Shown one piece after another: positions 7,681 through 11,072 of a DNA stretch of 11,072 nucleotides. The notes under the pieces are model-generated. The model was not told where the DNA came from. It was given only the letters and a program-made list of their open reading frames with translations, and did no database searches. Position 1 is the stretch's first letter; each line of letters starts with the position of its first letter. The translations under genes were made by a program, and so were the position numbers. Source of the DNA: an uncultured Prevotella sp. (GTDB lineage Bacteria; Bacteroidota; Bacteroidia; Bacteroidales; Bacteroidaceae); the NCBI GenBank assembly GCA_900553155.1, contig USCM01000043.1:1-11072 (forward strand), written 5' to 3'.

Positions 7681-7739
7681 AATCCGCAAAGCGGTTCCTA
7701 TACATTATATATAATATAGGTTCGGCTTTGCGGATTTTT
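7681..7739 (+). terminator. Intrinsic terminator of the M16 peptidase gene
   Basis: AATCCGCAAAGC (7681-7692) pairs perfectly with GCTTTGCGGATT (7725-7736). An inner 6-bp helix, CCTATA with TATAGG (7697-7702 and 7715-7720), lies in the same register. The stem runs directly into TTTTT (7735-7739). It begins 30 nt after the stop codon. Confidence 0.88.
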
Positions 7740-7874
7740 GTGTTCATACCTTTTTAAGTCCATTGGCATACATATCGACACACGTAAACACTAAACAACC
7801 TTAAAAATACCTCTATTAATCAATAATTTGCATAATTATAGTCCTAAAAGTAGCCTTATTTGCGGATTTCTGCT

Positions 7875-7882
7875 TAAATTTG
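7875..7882 (+). promoter_or_regulatory. Putative -7 box for the DUF6242-DUF6089-uppS-bamA operon
   Basis: TAAATTTG matches TAnnTTTG and lies 27 nt upstream of the chosen ATG at 7910. No TTTG is found at the expected distance upstream, although TTTG occurs at 7859-7862 and 7827-7830. The rest of 7740-7870 is AT-rich and shows nothing else I can name. Confidence 0.4.
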
Positions 7883-7909
7883 CAGCTAAAAACAATAAGT
7901 CAGAGTATA

Positions 7910-9313
7910 ATGAAAAGTAAGTTCGCAGCTTTGTTCCTGCTGTTTGCAACAGTATTTGTGCTGGCATCCTGCCTCAGCACCGACGACAACTACACATACA
8001 ACGATGATAGTGCCATAACAAGCTTCTCCATTTCTTCGGGCAAGCAGTATGTGCACGTAAAGTCATCGACCGGTGGCGACAGCCTTGTCGTCAAAGACCT
8101 CACACTAAGTAGCTACAAGTTCTACATCGACCAGGTAAAGTGCGAGATTTACAATCCCGACTCGCTGCCCTGCGGCGTCGACGCTGCCAAGCTTCTATGC
8201 TCGGTATCGAGCGTCAACTCGGGTGTGGTGGTGATAAAGAATGTCGACAGCGACACACTGAAATACGTAACAACAACCGACTCGCTCGACTTCTCGCAAG
8301 ACCGCGAGCTCCAGGTATACAGCAACTCGATGGCTGGCATACGCAAGTACAAGGTACACGTCAACGTGCATAAGGAGTTTGCCGACTCGTTTGCATGGCA
8401 TGCCATGCCCGTATGCGAGACTCTCAAGGCTCTCAAGGCTGTGCGCGCCATAGCATTGGGCAACAAGATGCTGCTCTTTGGTACCGACGGCACGCAGACA
8501 CGCCTCTTCGTAAGCGAGGGCAACGGCTGGAACGAGTCGAACACCTTGTTTGCAGCCGACACCTACCGCAGCGTTGTAGCCAAGGAGGGCGTGGCATATC
8601 TTAGCGACGGCGGCAACATCATGAGCACCACCGACGGCGGCACATGGACCACAGTGGCTACAGCATCCGGCATAACCCGTCTTGTGGCAGCAAGCCCAAT
8701 TCGCCTTTACGGATATGCAGCCGACGGCCGCCTTATGGCGTCTGCCGACAACGGCAGCACATGGGTAGTCAGCACCATAGACGACGAGCTGTCGCTCCTG
8801 CCTACCGACGAGACAGCCTACGTGTCGATGCCTGTCAAGACCAACAGCCTTACCAACCGCGTGCTGCTTATAGGCACACGCGACAAGAGCCAGTACCCCA
8901 CCGACACCACCCCACACATCTGGGGCAAGATAGACGAGGGTGCCGACAACAGCGACAACCAGCCGTGGCTATACTACACCGTAGACCAGCAGAACAAGCA
9001 CACAGCACCGATGCTGAGCGGCATCTCTGCCCTCTACTACGACAGCCGCTTGCTGCTTGTGGGCTGCAAGGAAGGCAAGAAGCCCACAACATACAAGTCG
9101 CTCGACAACGGCATTACATGGTATGCCGACACTACAACAATAGTTCTGCCCGACGACTTTGCCAACGGCGAGACCGCCAACGGCTCTGCAGCTGCCTACG
9201 CTGTGGCTGCCGACCAAAGCAACGTGCTGTGGCTTGTCAATGCCAAGAACGGCATGACATGGCGCGGACGTGTCAACCGCCTCGGCTGGAAGCACGAGCA
9301 GACAAGCTTCTAA
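7910..9313 (+). CDS. DUF6242-type outer-membrane lipoprotein with Asp-box beta-propeller
   Basis: The product has 467 residues from the ATG at 7910; an earlier in-frame ATG at 7880 overlaps the putative -7 box and would misplace the signal peptide. A lipoprotein signal ends in VLAS-Cys21 (lipobox LASC). The mature start, CLSTDDNYTYNDD, is acidic and resembles the export signals of Bacteroidota surface lipoproteins. Residues about 30-160 form the N-terminal region characteristic of DUF6242 (ITSFSI, then FYIDQVKCEIYNPDSLPCG). The C-terminal part holds three Asp-box motifs: STTDGGTW (239-246), SADNGSTW (278-285) and SLDNGITW (397-404), as in sialidase-like (BNR) propellers. No sialidase Arg triad or FRIP-like motif is evident, so an enzymatic role is not supported. 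It heads a plus-strand run with DUF6089, uppS and bamA, which suggests a role in envelope biogenesis. The function is unknown. Confidence 0.8.
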   Translation: MKSKFAALFLLFATVFVLASCLSTDDNYTYNDDSAITSFSISSGKQYVHVKSSTGGDSLVVKDLTLSSYKFYIDQVKCEIYNPDSLPCGVDAAKLLCSVSSVNSGVVVIKNVDSDTLKYVTTTDSLDFSQDRELQVYSNSMAGIRKYKVHVNVHKEFADSFAWHAMPVCETLKALKAVRAIALGNKMLLFGTDGTQTRLFVSEGNGWNESNTLFAADTYRSVVAKEGVAYLSDGGNIMSTTDGGTWTTVATASGITRLVAASPIRLYGYAADGRLMASADNGSTWVVSTIDDELSLLPTDETAYVSMPVKTNSLTNRVLLIGTRDKSQYPTDTTPHIWGKIDEGADNSDNQPWLYYTVDQQNKHTAPMLSGISALYYDSRLLLVGCKEGKKPTTYKSLDNGITWYADTTTIVLPDDFANGETANGSAAAYAVAADQSNVLWLVNAKNGMTWRGRVNRLGWKHEQTSF

Positions 9314-9369
9314 CATATCGCGCTGCCTGACCTAAGGCTCGCAGACAGCGACAATAAAGAAAAAAACGA

Positions 9370-10065
9370 ATGAAGAAAACCCTCAACATAGTGCTCACGG
9401 CACTGCTGCTATCTATCGCGTCTGTGCCTGCCAATGCGCAGACCGACTACGAATATCGCATGGAGATAGGCGGCGGAGTGGGCCTTATGGCTTACGAGGG
9501 CGACTTCAACGGCAGCATCCTGCACAATATGCAGCCGTCGGCATCGCTTATGCTTCGCCGTGTAATAAACCCATACATGGACCTTCGCCTTGCGGCATCG
9601 TACGGCAAGCTCAAGGGGTCGTCCAAGGACGTAAAGACGTATCTGCCACAATATCAAGACACGCAGTACGACTTCTCTACCACCCTGGTAGACCTCAGCG
9701 CCACATACGAGTACAACTTCTGGCCATACGGCACCGGCAACGACTACCGCGGAGCACAACGTCTTACACCCTTCATATTTGCCGGAATAGGCACCACCTA
9801 CGCATCCACACCCACGGGCAACGTGTTTACAGCCAACCTGCCCCTCGGCTTGGGCGTAAAGTATAAGGTGGCACCACGCCTGAACCTCGGCATTGAATGG
9901 GCTATACACTTCTCGCTAAACGACAAGCTCGACGGCATAGCCGACCCCTACGGCATACAGAGCACCGGAATGTTTAAGAACACCGACTGCTTCTCGGCAC
10001 TGCAACTCACTCTGACGTACAGCTTCATGCCAAAATGCCGAACTTGCCACAACGACGACGATTAA
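9370..10065 (+). CDS. DUF6089-type predicted outer-membrane beta-barrel protein
   Basis: The product has 231 residues. A signal peptide (MKKTLNIVLTALLLSIASVPANA) is cut before Gln24. The mature protein alternates amphipathic strands and turns throughout: YEYRMEIGGGVGLMAYEG, PSASLMLRRVINPYMDLRLA, TTLVDLSATYEYNFW, LTPFIFAGIGTTYAS, LPLGLGVKYKVAPRLNLGIE and FSALQLTLTYSF. This fits a small barrel of about eight strands, similar to OmpA-like or PorT-like barrels. The tail, PKCRTCHNDDD, carries two cysteines and acidic residues. The gene starts 56 nt after the DUF6242 stop and ends 19 nt before uppS, so it is almost certainly in the same transcript. The biochemical role is unknown. A structural barrel, an assembly helper, or a partner of the lipoprotein encoded just upstream are all possible. 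Confidence 0.82.
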   Translation: MKKTLNIVLTALLLSIASVPANAQTDYEYRMEIGGGVGLMAYEGDFNGSILHNMQPSASLMLRRVINPYMDLRLAASYGKLKGSSKDVKTYLPQYQDTQYDFSTTLVDLSATYEYNFWPYGTGNDYRGAQRLTPFIFAGIGTTYASTPTGNVFTANLPLGLGVKYKVAPRLNLGIEWAIHFSLNDKLDGIADPYGIQSTGMFKNTDCFSALQLTLTYSFMPKCRTCHNDDD

Positions 10066-10084
10066 CAAAACATATCCACTCAAT

Positions 10085-10816
10085 ATGCAACTCGATACTA
10101 ACAACATACCACAGCACATAGCCATCATCATGGACGGCAATGGACGCTGGGCTGCCGAAAAGGGCAAGCCACGCAGCTTCGGACATCAGGCTGGTGTCGA
10201 CACCGTGCGACGCATCACATCCGAGTGTACACGTCTCGGCGTGAAGTATCTTACGCTGTACACCTTCTCTACCGAGAACTGGAACCGCCCCGCTACCGAG
10301 GTGGCTGCACTTATGGGCCTTGTGCTCACATCACTTGAGGACGAGATATTTATGAAGAACAACGTGCGGTTCCGCGTTATAGGCGACCTTAAGCGTCTGC
10401 CCGAGGAGGTTAGGCAGAAGCTGCACGAGACCGAGGAGCACACTGCAGCCAACACAGCCATGACTATGGTTATAGCCTTAAGCTACTCGTCGCGCTGGGA
10501 GATAACCGAGGCTACCCGACAGATAGCCAACGAGGTTAAGGCAGGAACCCTAACCCCCGCCGACATCAACGAGGACACGATTGCACAGCACATGGCTACA
10601 GCCTTTATGCCCGACCCCGACCTCCTTATACGCACCGGAGGCGAAGAGCGCATAAGCAACTACCTCTTGTGGCAGATAGCCTACTCGGAGCTGTACTTCT
10701 GCGACACCTTCTGGCCCGACTTCAGCGAGGAAGAACTACAACGAGCCATTGCCAACTATCAGCAGCGCCAACGCCGATTCGGAAAGACCGGCGCACAGAT
10801 AGAAGAGGCTAAGTAA
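10085..10816 (+). CDS. uppS: Undecaprenyl diphosphate synthase (isoprenyl transferase, UppS)
   Basis: The product has 243 residues, the normal length for cis-prenyltransferases. Key sites are all present: IIMDGNGRWA with the magnesium-binding Asp17, His34 in SFGHQAG, TFSTENW (60-66), and RTGGEERISNYLLWQIAYSELYF, which contains Arg183, Arg189 and Glu202, matching E. coli Arg194, Arg200 and Glu213. The motif that reads NYGGR in many homologues is here SYSSRWEI (133-140). The enzyme condenses isopentenyl diphosphate with farnesyl diphosphate in the cytoplasm to make undecaprenyl diphosphate, the carrier lipid for peptidoglycan and surface glycans. It lies between DUF6089 (19 nt gap) and bamA (50 nt gap), so carrier-lipid supply and outer-membrane assembly appear to be transcribed together. 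Confidence 0.96.
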   Translation: MQLDTNNIPQHIAIIMDGNGRWAAEKGKPRSFGHQAGVDTVRRITSECTRLGVKYLTLYTFSTENWNRPATEVAALMGLVLTSLEDEIFMKNNVRFRVIGDLKRLPEEVRQKLHETEEHTAANTAMTMVIALSYSSRWEITEATRQIANEVKAGTLTPADINEDTIAQHMATAFMPDPDLLIRTGGEERISNYLLWQIAYSELYFCDTFWPDFSEEELQRAIANYQQRQRRFGKTGAQIEEAK

Positions 10817-10866
10817 ATCCCCCTAAAACATCAAGAAGAAGACAAATATAACAATAAGATAGACCA

Positions 10867-11072
10867 ATGAACATTACAAAGGTGTTGACCACACTCTGCA
10901 TCCTTGCATGCAGCGTCATTGCTAAGGCGCAGGACAAAATAGTTTACCCGGACATATCGTATGCCGGCACACCGCGTACCGTGACCGTTGCCGGTCTTGC
11001 CGTGTCGGGAGCCGAGGGATACGAGGACTATATGCTCACCGGCATCTCAGGCCTTACCATAGGCGAGGAGAT
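10867..11072 (+). CDS. bamA: Outer-membrane protein assembly factor BamA, N-terminal fragment
   Basis: Sixty-eight complete codons are visible before the window ends. They start MNITKVLTTLCILACSVIAKAQ, a signal peptide cut after AKA (residue 21). The segment from about residue 37, RTVTVAGLAVSGAEGYEDYM followed by LTGISGLTIGEEI, matches the beginning of the first POTRA domain in Bacteroidota BamA proteins (a 'V.V.G....' strand, then 'L..iSGL..G..I'). BamA is the barrel at the centre of the machinery that folds proteins into the outer membrane. The position directly downstream of uppS is the usual arrangement in Bacteroidales, and this context raises confidence in a call made from a short fragment. 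Confidence 0.85.
   Translation, partial: MNITKVLTTLCILACSVIAKAQDKIVYPDISYAGTPRTVTVAGLAVSGAEGYEDYMLTGISGLTIGEE

Noticed and set aside
5890..7689. A 599-codon open frame on the minus strand opposite the M16 peptidase
   Set aside because: It is codon-aligned with a clear peptidase gene, starts beyond the sense stop inside the terminator stem, and its translation is Leu/Val/Cys-rich without a recognisable motif. It is explained by sense codon bias.
7880..7909. Upstream in-frame ATG for the DUF6242 lipoprotein
   Set aside because: It overlaps the putative -7 box and would put ten extra residues before an otherwise normal lipoprotein signal.
9314..9369. Possible terminator or promoter between the DUF6242 and DUF6089 genes
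   Set aside because: Only a weak GCTG/CAGC pairing and no U-tract or TAnnTTTG box are present, so I see an ordinary intra-operon spacer.
10036..10050. CRTCH near the C-terminus of the DUF6089 protein, which fits the CxxCH c-type haem pattern
   Set aside because: It lies in a short acidic tail after the last predicted strand, with no cytochrome fold and no haem genes nearby. It more likely reflects a Cys-containing tail of the family.
10867..10932. ILAC in the BamA signal peptide as a possible lipobox
   Set aside because: The cysteine is followed by more hydrophobic residues and a good signal peptidase I site (AKA before Gln). BamA proteins are not lipoproteins.

Overview
The window reads as a stretch of core chromosome from a member of Bacteroidota, most likely order Bacteroidales (Prevotella/Bacteroides-like). 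The reasons are promoters of the TAnnTTTG type with no Shine-Dalgarno-like sites, an HU-like protein of the Bacteroidota HU-HIG type, the DUF6242 and DUF6089 families, and the gene order DUF6242 - DUF6089 - uppS - bamA. I see no insertion sequence, integrase, tRNA, rRNA, CRISPR array or phage gene, and base composition does not obviously shift along the window.

Left part (1-3904). The 3' end of a plus-strand gene, probably a membrane glycosyltransferase of the GT39/ArnT type, converges on a minus-strand pair. That pair is a large mechanosensitive channel of the MscS superfamily (3904 to 1337), followed 46 nt later by a membrane-anchored polyprenyl-phosphate GT2 glycosyltransferase (1290 to 337). 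A 22-bp perfect hairpin (285-333) between the convergent genes serves as a shared terminator.

Middle part (3905-7740). A minus-strand HU-like DNA-binding protein (4556 to 4119) is followed by a long hairpin whose only two non-Watson-Crick positions become G-U pairs in the minus-strand RNA. About 280 nt carrying two back-to-back promoters separate it from a plus-strand secreted M16 zinc peptidase of 937 residues (4837-7650), which ends in a clear intrinsic terminator.

Right part (7741-11072). A plus-strand run of four closely spaced genes forms a likely envelope-biogenesis operon: a DUF6242 lipoprotein with three Asp-box (BNR) motifs, a DUF6089 predicted beta-barrel protein, UppS (undecaprenyl diphosphate synthase, for the lipid carrier of peptidoglycan and surface glycans) and the start of BamA (outer-membrane protein assembly). 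The window ends about 69 codons into bamA.

Most of the window is conserved housekeeping and envelope machinery. The best candidate for unexplored biology is the pair of uncharacterised outer-membrane proteins at the head of the uppS-bamA operon. The structured RNA elements and mirrored promoters around the HU-like gene come second. I found no convincing new defence system or mobile system.
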